Origin: an uncultured Tateyamaria sp.
GTDB lineage: Bacteria > Pseudomonadota > Alphaproteobacteria > Rhodobacterales > Rhodobacteraceae
Assembly: GCF_947496075.1 (NCBI RefSeq)
Contig: NZ_CANMBJ010000002.1
Span: 1,054,001 to 1,118,000, forward strand
Length of the DNA: 64,000 nucleotides
Direction of reading: 5' to 3'
Both the position numbers and the translations under genes were made by a program. This document shows positions 46,301-54,636 of this stretch, one piece after another (within the stretch, counting starts at the first letter, position 1; every line of letters starts with the position of its first letter). The notes under the pieces were generated by a model, which worked only from the letters and a program-made list of their open reading frames with translations, did not search any database and had not been told where the DNA came from.

Positions 46301-46924
46301 ATGCAAGGAAAAGATCCCAAGACACTGATCCAGATCGCCCGCTCTACGGGCCACGATGAAACAGCCGAGCCGCTGGATCTGGGCGCACGTGTGCGCGAGT
46401 TGCGCAAGGCGCGCGACTGGACGCTGGAACAGGCGGCGAACCAGGCCGGATTGGCCCGGTCGACCCTGTCCAAGATCGAAAACGGTCAGATGTCGCCCAC
46501 TTACGAGGCGCTCAAGAAGCTGGCCATTGGTCTTGAGATCAGTGTGCCGCAGTTGTTCACGCCGCCGGAAAAGGGCCAGATCAACGGCCGCATGGTTGTT
46601 ACGCAGTCGGGGCAGGGCAATGCGCAGGCCACGGTGACCTACGAGCACGAGTTGCTGGCCGAGACGCTGACCAAGAAGCAGATGCTGCCCTATCGTGCGC
46701 GTGTACGGGCGCGGTCGATGGATGAATTCGATGGTTGGGTGCGGCACGATGGCGAAGAATTCCTGTATGTGCTGACCGGAGTCATCCGCCTGTATACCGA
46801 GTTTTATGAACCCGTCGATATGCGGCGGGGCGATAGCGCGTATTACGATGCCACGATGGGCCACAATGTGGTGTCCGTCAGCGACGAAGATGCTTTGATC
46901 TTGTGGGTAACGTCACTCGCCTGA
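46301..46924 (+). CDS. XRE-family regulator with cupin sensor domain
   Basis: This 207-aa protein has an HTH_3 domain at about residues 28-82 (LGARVRELRKARDWTLEQAA, GLARSTLSKIENGQMSPTYE) and a C-terminal cupin (HDGEEFLYVLTGVIRLYTEF). Such regulators bind a small ligand in the cupin and control an adjacent catabolic or transport operon. Its close divergence from the acyl-CoA synthetase-DsbA operon suggests that target. The start is taken as the ATG at 46301 rather than the TTG at 46265. Confidence 0.88.
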   Translation: MQGKDPKTLIQIARSTGHDETAEPLDLGARVRELRKARDWTLEQAANQAGLARSTLSKIENGQMSPTYEALKKLAIGLEISVPQLFTPPEKGQINGRMVVTQSGQGNAQATVTYEHELLAETLTKKQMLPYRARVRARSMDEFDGWVRHDGEEFLYVLTGVIRLYTEFYEPVDMRRGDSAYYDATMGHNVVSVSDEDALILWVTSLA

Positions 46925-46930
46925 GCGCGA

Positions 46931-47149
46931 TCACGCGGTGTGCAGAGCCTGGGCGCGCTGCGACAGGAAGGCGTCAAACGCGTCCTGCGCTTCTTTCAAT
47001 GACATGTCGTGGGTTGCGGCGAGGTAGCTTTCAAAGCGGTCTTGATCTGCCTTGAGAAAGGGCATCGCGCTGGCTTCGAGTTTGGGAAATTCCTGGCACA
47101 GCGCGTGGTAGCTGTCCGCCCAATTGCGGGTCAGATCATTCCAGTTCAT
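46931..47149 (-). CDS. Hypothetical small helical protein (72 aa)
   Basis: The acidic, helical, cysteine-poor product starts MNWNDLTRNWADSYHALCQ. The MNW...NW opening vaguely recalls CsbD-type stress proteins, but the rest does not match. The ATG at 47149 follows GGGGGT at good spacing. It is convergent with the XRE-cupin gene, with only 6 bp between stops. Confidence 0.6.
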   Translation of the reverse strand: MNWNDLTRNWADSYHALCQEFPKLEASAMPFLKADQDRFESYLAATHDMSLKEAQDAFDAFLSQRAQALHTA

Positions 47150-47175
47150 GTATACCCCCGATTACCTTTGGTTTA

Positions 47176-47198
47176 CCACGTGCGGTGCTTGCACGTGG
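47176..47198. repeat. 8-bp perfect inverted repeat CCACGTGC/GCACGTGG
   Basis: The arms at 47176-47183 and 47191-47198 flank a 7-nt loop between the aquaporin stop and the 72-aa gene start. No T-run follows on the minus strand. It may be an operator or mRNA stabiliser for the 72-aa gene, or a weak terminator. Confidence 0.45.
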
Positions 47199-47267
47199 CG
47201 GCCAGCAGGTCCCACTGCAGGCCAGACATCCACCCTGCGCCAGACAATATTGCAAATTCGTGACAGT

Positions 47268-47924
47268 TCAACCTTTGATCAAAAGCAGTTTGCGCAGGAT
47301 CGGATGCGCGATCAGAGCGGTCAGAAGTTGCACGCCGACGAAGGCCGCAACATGCCCCGGGTAAATGCCTGCAAACGTGTCGGAAAATCCGCGTGCAATG
47401 GTAACTGCCGGATTGGCAAAGCTGGTTGAGGCCGTGAACCAGTAAGCGCCGGTGATGTAGAGTGCGACCAAAGTCGGTACAGCCTCGGGGCGCGAACGCA
47501 GGCCACCGAAGATCACGAAGAGCAATCCAAAGGTGGCTACGCCCTCGGACCACCATTGCGCGAGACCGGTCCGATGCAAGGTTGTGGAACTCTGCAAGAC
47601 GGGCAAATCGAACATGAGGTGCGTGGCCCAGACGCCCAGAATGCCTCCCGCAACCTGCACAGCCCCATAACCAAGGGCAGGGCGCGTGGCGATGTCGCCG
47701 CGCAACCAAAAGGCCAGCGTGACTGCCGGATTGAAATGCGCGCCGGAGATCGGGCCAAGCACGGTGATAATCACGTAGAGCATGCAGCCGGTCGCGATAG
47801 CATTGGCCAGCAGGGCGATGGCGATGTTTCCGCCTGCAAGCGCCTCGCCCATGATGCCGGAGCCGACCACACCGATAAGAAGCAGCGCGGTGCCCAGCCC
47901 TTCGGCCCAGAGTTTCTGTGTCAT
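47268..47924 (-). CDS. Aquaporin/MIP-family channel
   Basis: This 218-aa inner-membrane channel has six membrane segments and the two NPA boxes, SGAHFNPAVT (about 60-69) and STSFANPAVTIAR (about 167-179). The Arg after the second NPA (IAR) is kept. It could conduct water, glycerol, or small solutes such as metalloids. It begins 15 bp after the peptide-binding-protein stop on the same strand and may share its transcript. Confidence 0.92.
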   Translation of the reverse strand: MTQKLWAEGLGTALLLIGVVGSGIMGEALAGGNIAIALLANAIATGCMLYVIITVLGPISGAHFNPAVTLAFWLRGDIATRPALGYGAVQVAGGILGVWATHLMFDLPVLQSSTTLHRTGLAQWWSEGVATFGLLFVIFGGLRSRPEAVPTLVALYITGAYWFTASTSFANPAVTIARGFSDTFAGIYPGHVAAFVGVQLLTALIAHPILRKLLLIKG

Positions 47925-47939
47925 GTCAGTGGCCGAGGG

Positions 47940-49772
47940 TCAGTTCGCGTCCCACCACCAGAATTGAGGCATCCAGTCCGGCCCGTCGCCATAAAGCGGG
48001 ATCACCTCAGGGTGTTTCATTTCTGAGACATGAGCGATGCGGCCGGTCGTGAATTGCCAGAACGGCACGACGTAACGCCCGGCGATCAGCAACCGGTCGA
48101 GCGCGCGTGTGGCTGCAATGCTGTCCTCACGCGTTGTGGCGGTCAGCATGGCGGTGATCATGGCGTCGATGGCCGGGTCCTGCACACCCATCAGGTTGCC
48201 GGAGCCGTCCTCGACCGCCGCGTCGGTTCCCCAATAGAACCATTGTTCATTGCCGGGGCTCAGGGATAGCGCACGACGGATATAGGTCATGTCGAAGTCG
48301 AAACTGTCTTCGCGTGCCGTGAACTGAGCGCCGTCCACAAGGTCAACGGTGACGTCAATGCCAAGCTGCTCCAGTGTCTGGATGTAGAGGTTGGCAATCG
48401 CCCGGTCCTCGGTCCGTTGCTGGTCCAGCAGGATAGTAAAACGCATCGCCTGACCGTCAGCGTTGCGCAACTTGCCTTCCTGTGTTGTCCAGCCGGCCTC
48501 TTCCAGCAGGCCGATGGCACGTCGCAAGGCCCTGCGGTTGCGCAAGGTGCCGTCGCTTTCGGGCAGGGCGTAGCCTTCCATGACGCCGGGCAGCAGTTTG
48601 CCGTTGAACGGCGCAAGAAGCTCTGCGACGCGGCCCTTGGCGGCGCCCGGCTCCATCGCCAGCAGCGAGTTCGAGAAGTAGGAGGTGATGCGGGGCTGTG
48701 CGCCGCCGGTCAGCGTGTCGTTGATGTATTCGAAGTTGAAGGCGGTGATCAGGGCCTCGCGCACCCGCCAGTCATCAAAGGGTGCGCGGCGGGTGTTCAT
48801 GACAAAGCCGGTGATGCCTGACGGCTTCTGGTGGGTGATCTCGGTCTTGATGACATCACCGGATTGGACGCGCGGGAAGTCATACTCGCTGTTCCAGGTT
48901 TCGGCATTGAACTCACGCCATGCAGAAATCTCACCTGCCTTGAAGGCCTCCAGCACCACATCGCCATCGCCGTAGAAATCAATTTTGATCTCATCAAAGT
49001 TGAATGTGCCACGGCGGAAGTTCAGGTCGTTGCCCCAGTAGTCCGGGTTGCGGGTCAGCGTGACATAGCGCGACCCCTCATAACCGCTGACCACATAGGG
49101 GCCGGAGCCGATGGGCACGTCGTTGATCGTGGAATTGGCGAAATCCTTGCCCTCCCACTGCGCCTTTTGAAGGATCGGACGCATCCCGGCGAGAAGGGCA
49201 AGTTCCCGGTTTTCCGTGTTGAAGGTGAAGCGGATGCTGCGCGGGCCGGTTTGTTCAAGGCTTTCGATCTGGGTCCACAGACTGCGATAGCGACCGTGCC
49301 CTTCGGTGCCGAGCTTTTCATAGGACCACAGCACGTCCTCGACCGTCACGGGGCTGCCGTCCGAAAATTGCGCCTCTTCGCGCAGGGTGAATTCGACCCA
49401 GGACCGGTCCTCATCCGTCTCAATCGATTCGGCGAGCAACCCGTAAAGGGCAAATGGTTCGTTTCGGCTGCGACCCATCAGGCTTTCATGGGTCAGAAAG
49501 CGCAGCTGCCAGGGCACGTTGCCCTTTTGAATGTAGGGATTCAGCGAATCAAAGCTGCCAGTGTTGGCCAGCGTGATGGCACCACCCTTGGTGGCATCGG
49601 GGTTTGCGTGCGGAAGGGCCACAAAATCCGGTGGAAGGGCAGGGTCGCCATACATAGCTATGCCATGGCTTGGCTCTGCTTGTGCCATTGAGGCCATCGA
49701 TACTAGGCCGGCAAGAATCAAACCCGTTGCATGGATTTTTGCGCGTCCAATTTGGAAAAAATGCCTGCTCAT
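47940..49772 (-). CDS. Peptide ABC transporter substrate-binding protein (YejA-like)
   Basis: The 610-aa family-5 solute-binding protein has a signal peptide (about 1-31, ending MASMAQA) and the opening HGIAMYGDPALPPDFVALPH that resembles YejA-type microcin and peptide-binding proteins. The SBP_bac_5 core includes VPIGSGPYVV and YWGNDLNFRRGTFNFD. No permease or ATPase genes are next to it, so it would serve a transporter encoded elsewhere. The ATG at 49772 is preferred to the TTG at 49811. Confidence 0.92.
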   Translation of the reverse strand: MSRHFFQIGRAKIHATGLILAGLVSMASMAQAEPSHGIAMYGDPALPPDFVALPHANPDATKGGAITLANTGSFDSLNPYIQKGNVPWQLRFLTHESLMGRSRNEPFALYGLLAESIETDEDRSWVEFTLREEAQFSDGSPVTVEDVLWSYEKLGTEGHGRYRSLWTQIESLEQTGPRSIRFTFNTENRELALLAGMRPILQKAQWEGKDFANSTINDVPIGSGPYVVSGYEGSRYVTLTRNPDYWGNDLNFRRGTFNFDEIKIDFYGDGDVVLEAFKAGEISAWREFNAETWNSEYDFPRVQSGDVIKTEITHQKPSGITGFVMNTRRAPFDDWRVREALITAFNFEYINDTLTGGAQPRITSYFSNSLLAMEPGAAKGRVAELLAPFNGKLLPGVMEGYALPESDGTLRNRRALRRAIGLLEEAGWTTQEGKLRNADGQAMRFTILLDQQRTEDRAIANLYIQTLEQLGIDVTVDLVDGAQFTAREDSFDFDMTYIRRALSLSPGNEQWFYWGTDAAVEDGSGNLMGVQDPAIDAMITAMLTATTREDSIAATRALDRLLIAGRYVVPFWQFTTGRIAHVSEMKHPEVIPLYGDGPDWMPQFWWWDAN

Positions 49773-49851
49773 TTTGTAAACAATCCTTGATCGCCCTTGT
49801 TTTGTTAACAATAGCGGCCATCGGACATTTACGCATTATCAAACTTTTAGC

Positions 49852-49881
49852 TTGGACTCTTCGGGCGGGTTTGCGTATAAC
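49852..49881 (+). promoter_or_regulatory. Sigma-70-type promoter of the candidate small RNA
   Basis: TTGGAC (49852-49857) and TATAAC (49876-49881) are separated by 18 bp. Each matches its consensus at five of six bases. Transcription would start near 49888. Confidence 0.6.
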
Positions 49882-49887
49882 GAAGTC

Positions 49888-49963
49888 ACTGCTCGATAGG
49901 TTTCTTGCCTGTATGAAACCTGCCTCAATAACTTAACGCCAGCTTCGTGCTGGCGTTTTTTTT
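49888..49963 (+). ncRNA. Candidate small RNA with own promoter and terminator
   Basis: A predicted transcript of about 76 nt runs from a good promoter to a strong terminator and contains no plausible gene. Its 5' part forms a hairpin, AGGTTTC (49898-49904) with GAAACCT (49915-49921), with loop TTGCCTGTAT. A single-stranded A+T-rich linker follows (GCCTCAATAACTT), then the terminator stem. This is the layout of Hfq-dependent trans-acting small RNAs. I do not recognise it as a known Rfam family. It lies between the divergent peptide-binding-protein and bdhA genes, and it could instead be an attenuated bdhA leader. Confidence 0.55.
49935..49963 (+). terminator. Rho-independent terminator of the candidate small RNA
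   Basis: AACGCCAGC (49935-49943) pairs with GCTGGCGTT (49949-49957) around a TTCGT loop and runs into eight consecutive T (49956-49963). It is 93 bp upstream of the bdhA ATG and follows no gene on the plus strand. Confidence 0.9.
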
Positions 49964-50055
49964 GTGCGGAACGCAGCCTGACAGGCCGCGTGGCCATTCC
50001 TTTCGCAAGTGCAGCATGACAGGATGCGCACAGCACTGATGAAAGGATCCCGCCC

Positions 50056-50841
50056 ATGGCTTTTGAAATTTCCCTGACCGGCAAGACGGCCATCATCACC
50101 GGATCGAATTCGGGGATTGGTCTGGGTATGGCCTGGGAACTGGCGCGCGCCGGGGCGGACGTTGTCCTGAACTCGTTTACCGACCGTGCCGAAGACCATG
50201 CACTGGCCACTAAGATCGCGGACGAGACCGAGACAAACGCCCGCTACATTCAGGCCGACATGTCCAAGGGGGATCAATGCCGTGCCCTGATCGAAAAGGC
50301 GGGCGCATGTGATATCTTGATCAACAACGCCGGTATTCAGCACGTGGCAGGCATTCCTGATTTTCCGGTTGAGAAATGGGACGCCATCATTGCCATCAAC
50401 CTCAGTTCGGCCTTCCACACCACCGCCGCGGCTCTGCCCATGATGCGCGCCGCCGGATGGGGCCGGGTCATCAATGTCAGCTCGGCCCACGGGTTGACTG
50501 CGTCGCCGTACAAGTCAGCTTACATCGCCGCCAAACACGGTGTTGTCGGTTTGACCAAGACCACGGCACTGGAAACGGCCGAAGAGCCGATCACAGCCAA
50601 CGCCATCTGCCCGGGTTATGTGCTGACGCCTCTGGTTGAAAGCCAGATCCCCGACACGATGAAGGAATACGACATGGGGCGCGAAGAGGTGATCAAGAAT
50701 GTGATGCTCAAGCGCCAGCCGTCCAAGGAGTTCGCGACCACGGAACAGATGGGTGGCACCGCCGTCTTCCTTTGTTCGCCTGCGGCGGACCAGATCACCG
50801 GCACAACCATCAGCGTTGACGGCGGTTGGACAGCGCTGTGA
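50056..50841 (+). CDS. bdhA: 3-Hydroxybutyrate dehydrogenase
   Basis: BdhA oxidises D-3-hydroxybutyrate to acetoacetate with NAD. The 261-aa short-chain dehydrogenase has the GSNSGIG nucleotide motif, NNAGIQHV, and the Ser-Tyr-Lys triad in NVSSAHGLTASPYKSAYIAAK, ending DGGWTAL as in family members. It is followed after 72 bp by a patatin-like gene. Legionella has a bdhA-patD operon of the same order. Confidence 0.94.
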   Translation: MAFEISLTGKTAIITGSNSGIGLGMAWELARAGADVVLNSFTDRAEDHALATKIADETETNARYIQADMSKGDQCRALIEKAGACDILINNAGIQHVAGIPDFPVEKWDAIIAINLSSAFHTTAAALPMMRAAGWGRVINVSSAHGLTASPYKSAYIAAKHGVVGLTKTTALETAEEPITANAICPGYVLTPLVESQIPDTMKEYDMGREEVIKNVMLKRQPSKEFATTEQMGGTAVFLCSPAADQITGTTISVDGGWTAL

Positions 50842-50846
50842 TCCAT

Positions 50847-50879
50847 CTTCATCTTGCCAAGTAAACTTCCGCCGGAGGC
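50847..50879 (-). repeat. Rhodobacteraceae intergenic element (GCCTCCGGCGGAAGTTTA), minus copy
   Basis: Read on the minus strand, GCCTCCGGCGGAAGTTTACT is followed by TGGCAAGATGAA. A close copy lies at 57308-57340. It sits between bdhA and the patatin gene. I recall very similar sequences as frequent intergenic elements in this family. Confidence 0.65.
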
Positions 50880-50913
50880 TCCCGCACTCTCCACCAGATC
50901 AAAGGGTTGATCC

Positions 50914-51945
50914 ATGACGCGCAAGAAAATCAACGTGGCACTGCAAGGGGGCGGAGCACATGGCGCGTTCACATGGGGGGCGCTGGACGTTCTGCTGGCC
51001 GATGATCGGATCGAGGTGGCGGGGATTTCGGGCACATCTGCCGGTGCCCTGAACGGTGCGGCCGTCAAGGCCGGACTGGCCATCGGCGGCGAAGACGACG
51101 CGCGCGAGAACCTTGATTGGCTTTGGGGGCAGGTGGCTGGTGTGCAGGACATGCGCATGGCGCAATGGATGGCTCCGTTTGGCCCAGCACAGGTGTCCCA
51201 GGCGCTTGAAAATTCTATACCTTATGCCGTGGGCGATGCGGTCGGGCGGATGCTGTCGCCATATCTATATGGTCCGTTCTATCGCAATCCGCTGACCGAC
51301 ATCGTGTCAAAGTTCAACATGGAGAAAGTCTGTTGCGACGACGGCCCGCAATTGTTCATCAACGCGACGCGCGTGCGCAACGGCAAGCTGCGGGTTTTCA
51401 AGCAGGCCGAGGTCACGCCGGATGCCATCATGGCCTCGGCCTGCCTGCCGACGCTGTTTCAGGCAGTCACCGTCTATGACAGTGAAACCGGTCAGGATGA
51501 GGAGTTCTGGGATGGCGGCTACACCGGTAACCCCGCGCTGTTCCCGCTTTTTGACGCGTCACTGCCAGACGACATCGTTGTCATCAACATCAATCCGCTG
51601 GAGCGTGAGCAATTGCCACGGTCGCCGCAGCAGATCCAGAACCGGATCAACGAGATCAGCTTCAATTCGTCCCTGCTGCGCGAAATGCGCGCCATTTCAT
51701 TTGTGAAGCGGCTGATTGACGAGGGGACGATTGAGCGCGGCAATATGCGCCGGGTCAACATGCACATGATTGCTGACGATGCGTTGATGAACGACCTGAG
51801 TGTTGCGACCAAGATTGTCCCGAATGGCTTTGTCATGGGGCGGTTGCGGGATGCGGGCGCGCGCGCAGCAGAGGAATTTCTGGCAGCGCATTTCGACCGG
51901 ATCGGCAATGGTGACAGCTTGAATATGCCCGAGATGTTCAGTTGA
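50914..51945 (+). CDS. Patatin-like phospholipase
   Basis: The 343-aa protein has the patatin oxyanion motif GGGAHGAF, the nucleophile elbow GTSAG with Ser42 and the catalytic Asp in WDGGYTGNP (about residue 194). There is no signal peptide. Patatins hydrolyse phospholipids, and some bacterial ones act on intracellular polyhydroxybutyrate granules. Its place after bdhA supports a link to 3-hydroxybutyrate or PHB turnover, which remains an inference. Confidence 0.9.
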   Translation: MTRKKINVALQGGGAHGAFTWGALDVLLADDRIEVAGISGTSAGALNGAAVKAGLAIGGEDDARENLDWLWGQVAGVQDMRMAQWMAPFGPAQVSQALENSIPYAVGDAVGRMLSPYLYGPFYRNPLTDIVSKFNMEKVCCDDGPQLFINATRVRNGKLRVFKQAEVTPDAIMASACLPTLFQAVTVYDSETGQDEEFWDGGYTGNPALFPLFDASLPDDIVVININPLEREQLPRSPQQIQNRINEISFNSSLLREMRAISFVKRLIDEGTIERGNMRRVNMHMIADDALMNDLSVATKIVPNGFVMGRLRDAGARAAEEFLAAHFDRIGNGDSLNMPEMFS

Positions 51946-51961
51946 ACTTCTGCGGTCCCTG

Positions 51962-52708
51962 TCACTTCGGCGGTTTGGTGGGATCCTTGCCATTGGGATA
52001 GACCAGCCCGGCGGAAATCACCAACTTTGCGGCGTCCTCAACGGACATGTCCAATTCGATCACGTCTTCGGCTGGCAGAAACAGCAGAAAGCCCGATGTC
52101 GGGTTTGGTGTGGTGGGCACAAAGATACTGAGCAGCGCGCCGGTGTTGCCCGCCCTTTCGCTGACCTCGCCCTTGGCGGTGGTCGAGATAAAGCCGATGG
52201 CCCAGATGCCCTTGCGCGGATACTCGATCAGGCATGCGTTTTCGAATGACCGCTCGGATTGGGCAAATATGGTCTCGGAGATCTGCTTGATCCCGGAATA
52301 GATCGACCGCACGACCGGGGTACGTCCCACGAGGCTTTCGGCGTACCGGATCAGCGAATTGCCGATGTAACCCTTGGCGATCCAGCCGACGAAGATCGTG
52401 AACAGAAGGAAGACGATCACGCCCACGCCGCGGACGTTCACATGAATCCAATCCGGGTTCGGAACGACAGCGCCGTTGCGCTCGATGAAACGTGGATTGT
52501 TCAGCCAATAGTTGACGATCGAATCCGGCTGCCAAACCGTGGGCACCAGCGGCCAGACGAACCCGTCGACCCAGCCGATGACAGTCCAGATCAGCCAGAT
52601 GGTCAGGCCAACAGGCGCAATAACCACAAGACCGGTCAGAAAGGAGGCGCGCAAGCCGGAAAACAGGCCAGGCTGCCTGGGCTCTTTGGGGTCAAAAGGA
52701 GTGGTCAT
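51962..52708 (-). CDS. DUF502 membrane protein
   Basis: The 248-aa protein has two membrane segments (about 18-45, TGLVVIAPVGLTIWLIWTV, and about 90-108, GVIVFLLFTIFVGWIAKGY), followed by a soluble domain with SIYSGIKQISETIF and VFVPTTPNPTSGFL. This is the DUF502 family, for which I know no confirmed function in bacteria. It is convergent with the patatin gene. Confidence 0.9.
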   Translation of the reverse strand: MTTPFDPKEPRQPGLFSGLRASFLTGLVVIAPVGLTIWLIWTVIGWVDGFVWPLVPTVWQPDSIVNYWLNNPRFIERNGAVVPNPDWIHVNVRGVGVIVFLLFTIFVGWIAKGYIGNSLIRYAESLVGRTPVVRSIYSGIKQISETIFAQSERSFENACLIEYPRKGIWAIGFISTTAKGEVSERAGNTGALLSIFVPTTPNPTSGFLLFLPAEDVIELDMSVEDAAKLVISAGLVYPNGKDPTKPPK

Positions 52709-52780
52709 CAGGATCCCGGCGCAAGTTCACGGAAGAAGTAAGTCAACGTGTCCGGCACTACAATGGTTTCCGCCCTTTAT

Positions 52781-53701
52781 TCAGGCATTTGGCCCCATTG
52801 CGCCCAATTCCGTTGCAATGGCGGCTGCCAGCCGCGCATTGTTGCGCACCAAAGCGATGTTTGCCGTCAGCGAACGCCCGTCCGTCAACTCAAAGATGCG
52901 TTGCAACAGATACGGCGTCACCCCTTTGCCGGTGATGCCGTGTGCATCCGCGTCTCGTGCGGCCTGTGCGATGATGGGGGCAAGTGTTGCCCGGTCAATC
53001 TCGTCCGTTTCGGGGATCGGGTTTGCAATCAGTTGGCCGCCCGGAATGCCCATGACGGCGCGTTGCGTGTGGGCCGCGGCGATTGATGCGGCGCTGTCCA
53101 TGCGCAGGGGTGCGGCAACGCCTGCACTGCGCGACCAGAAGGCGGGCATGTCGTCCTGCCCATAGGCAATGACGGGCACGCCTTGGGTTTCCAAGACCTC
53201 CAGCGTTTTGGGAATGTCGAGGATGGCCTTGGCGCCAGCTGCAACGACCGTCACAGGGGTCTGCGCCAGTTCCAGAAGGTCGGCAGAGATATCAAAGCTG
53301 TTTTCCGCCCCCTTGTGCACGCCGCCGATCCCGCCGGTGGCGAAGACTGAGATACCCGCGATCCGGGCCGCGATCATCGTTGCAGCCACTGTTGTCGCGC
53401 CGGTGCCGCCATTGGCGATGCAGGCTGCCATGTCCGCACGGCTCAGCTTGGCCACGTTCCTGGACTGCGCCAGTGTTTCAAGCTGCGCCTCTGTGAGGCC
53501 AACATGCAATGTGCCGTTGATGACGGCCATGGTCGCGGGCACCGCTCCGGCCGCGCGGATGTCAGCCTCGACCTGGCGCGCGACCTCAAGGTTCTGCGGA
53601 TAGGGCATGCCGTGCGTGATGATCGTGCTCTCCAGCGCGACAACGGGCGCGCCTGTGGCCAATGCATCTGCGACTTCGGGTGAGGGGGTGAACAGGGTCA
53701 T
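52781..53701 (-). CDS. psuG: Pseudouridine-5'-phosphate glycosidase
   Basis: PsuG cleaves pseudouridine 5'-phosphate to uracil and ribose 5-phosphate. The 306-aa protein has the family start VALESTIITHGMPYPQN, the catalytic region SFDISADLLEL and ANPIPETDEI. Its ATG overlaps the stop of the PfkB kinase gene by 4 bp, matching the known psuK-psuG pairing. Confidence 0.95.
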   Translation of the reverse strand: MTLFTPSPEVADALATGAPVVALESTIITHGMPYPQNLEVARQVEADIRAAGAVPATMAVINGTLHVGLTEAQLETLAQSRNVAKLSRADMAACIANGGTGATTVAATMIAARIAGISVFATGGIGGVHKGAENSFDISADLLELAQTPVTVVAAGAKAILDIPKTLEVLETQGVPVIAYGQDDMPAFWSRSAGVAAPLRMDSAASIAAAHTQRAVMGIPGGQLIANPIPETDEIDRATLAPIIAQAARDADAHGITGKGVTPYLLQRIFELTDGRSLTANIALVRNNARLAAAIATELGAMGPNA

Positions 53702-54591
53702 GTGGGCGTCTTTCCTGAAACATAGATCGCGGCGGCTTCCAACGCGGCATGCAGCGCTTCGGGGCGTCCTGCGCCCCGGACTTCCGCCGCAATGTGGGCT
53801 GCCATGAATGTATCACCGGCGCCGGTGATCCGGGTGACCAAAACCTGCGGGGGTGTTTCGCTGACCAGCCCGTCAGCCGATCCTTCGGTGGCCGTGTTGC
53901 CACCGTCCGTCACAAGGACACGGGCCGCACCGCGGTCCAGCAAACCCTCGGCCGCGTCCATTGATGTTTCGAAACCGCGTTGGCAGAGCAGGCCCGCTTC
54001 TTCGAGGTTCACGTAGAGCGTGCCGCGGCTGTGCGTCAAAAACGGACCCAACCGTTCGGCCTTGCCGGGAGAGGCGGGGGCGACGCGCAGGTCTGCATTT
54101 GCAAGAACCGGGCTGGTCGCAATTTCGTTCAGCAGGTCCAGTGTCAGGTTGCCATCAAGGGCTGCAAGGCCGGTGTAGGGCGCGCGATCTGTTGCGATGG
54201 TGCCATCGGTCAGCGGGCGCAAGATCTTGGCTCCGGCGCTTTCCAGCGAATGCGCGTCTGCGATGGCTGCGATCAGGCCATTGGCACCTTCGACGGCCAT
54301 GTACTGGTCGGTTGGCAAGTCTTCGGAGCGATAGACGGTGTCCGTGATCATGCCGCGCGCGGTGCAGGCGGCAATCAACTCGTCCCCTTCAGCATCGCGG
54401 CCAATGGCCGTCAGCAAGGCTGGTGTCAGGCCGAAACGGGCCAATGTCATGGCGATGTTCATGGCAACACCGCCGGGTAGGCGGGTGATCCTGCCCGGCA
54501 CGTCTGATCCTTGGCGCATTGCCAGCGGCGCGCGGCCGATCACGTCCCAGAGGACGGAACCGATGCAGAGAATGTCATGTGAGCGCGTCAT
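53698..54591 (-). CDS. psuK: PfkB-family kinase, probable pseudouridine kinase
   Basis: The 297-aa ribokinase-fold enzyme has the PfkB signature LPGGVAMNIAMTLARFG near the start and the C-terminal catalytic motif RITGAGDTFMAAH. Because it is coupled to psuG, pseudouridine is the most likely substrate and the pair would recycle pseudouridine from RNA turnover. Sequence alone would also allow ribose or other nucleosides. Confidence 0.9.
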   Translation of the reverse strand: MTRSHDILCIGSVLWDVIGRAPLAMRQGSDVPGRITRLPGGVAMNIAMTLARFGLTPALLTAIGRDAEGDELIAACTARGMITDTVYRSEDLPTDQYMAVEGANGLIAAIADAHSLESAGAKILRPLTDGTIATDRAPYTGLAALDGNLTLDLLNEIATSPVLANADLRVAPASPGKAERLGPFLTHSRGTLYVNLEEAGLLCQRGFETSMDAAEGLLDRGAARVLVTDGGNTATEGSADGLVSETPPQVLVTRITGAGDTFMAAHIAAEVRGAGRPEALHAALEAAAIYVSGKTPT

Positions 54592-54636
54592 GCCCGCCTT
54601 GTGCCGTCCACTGCGGGAAGAGGCAAGGGGATGTGG

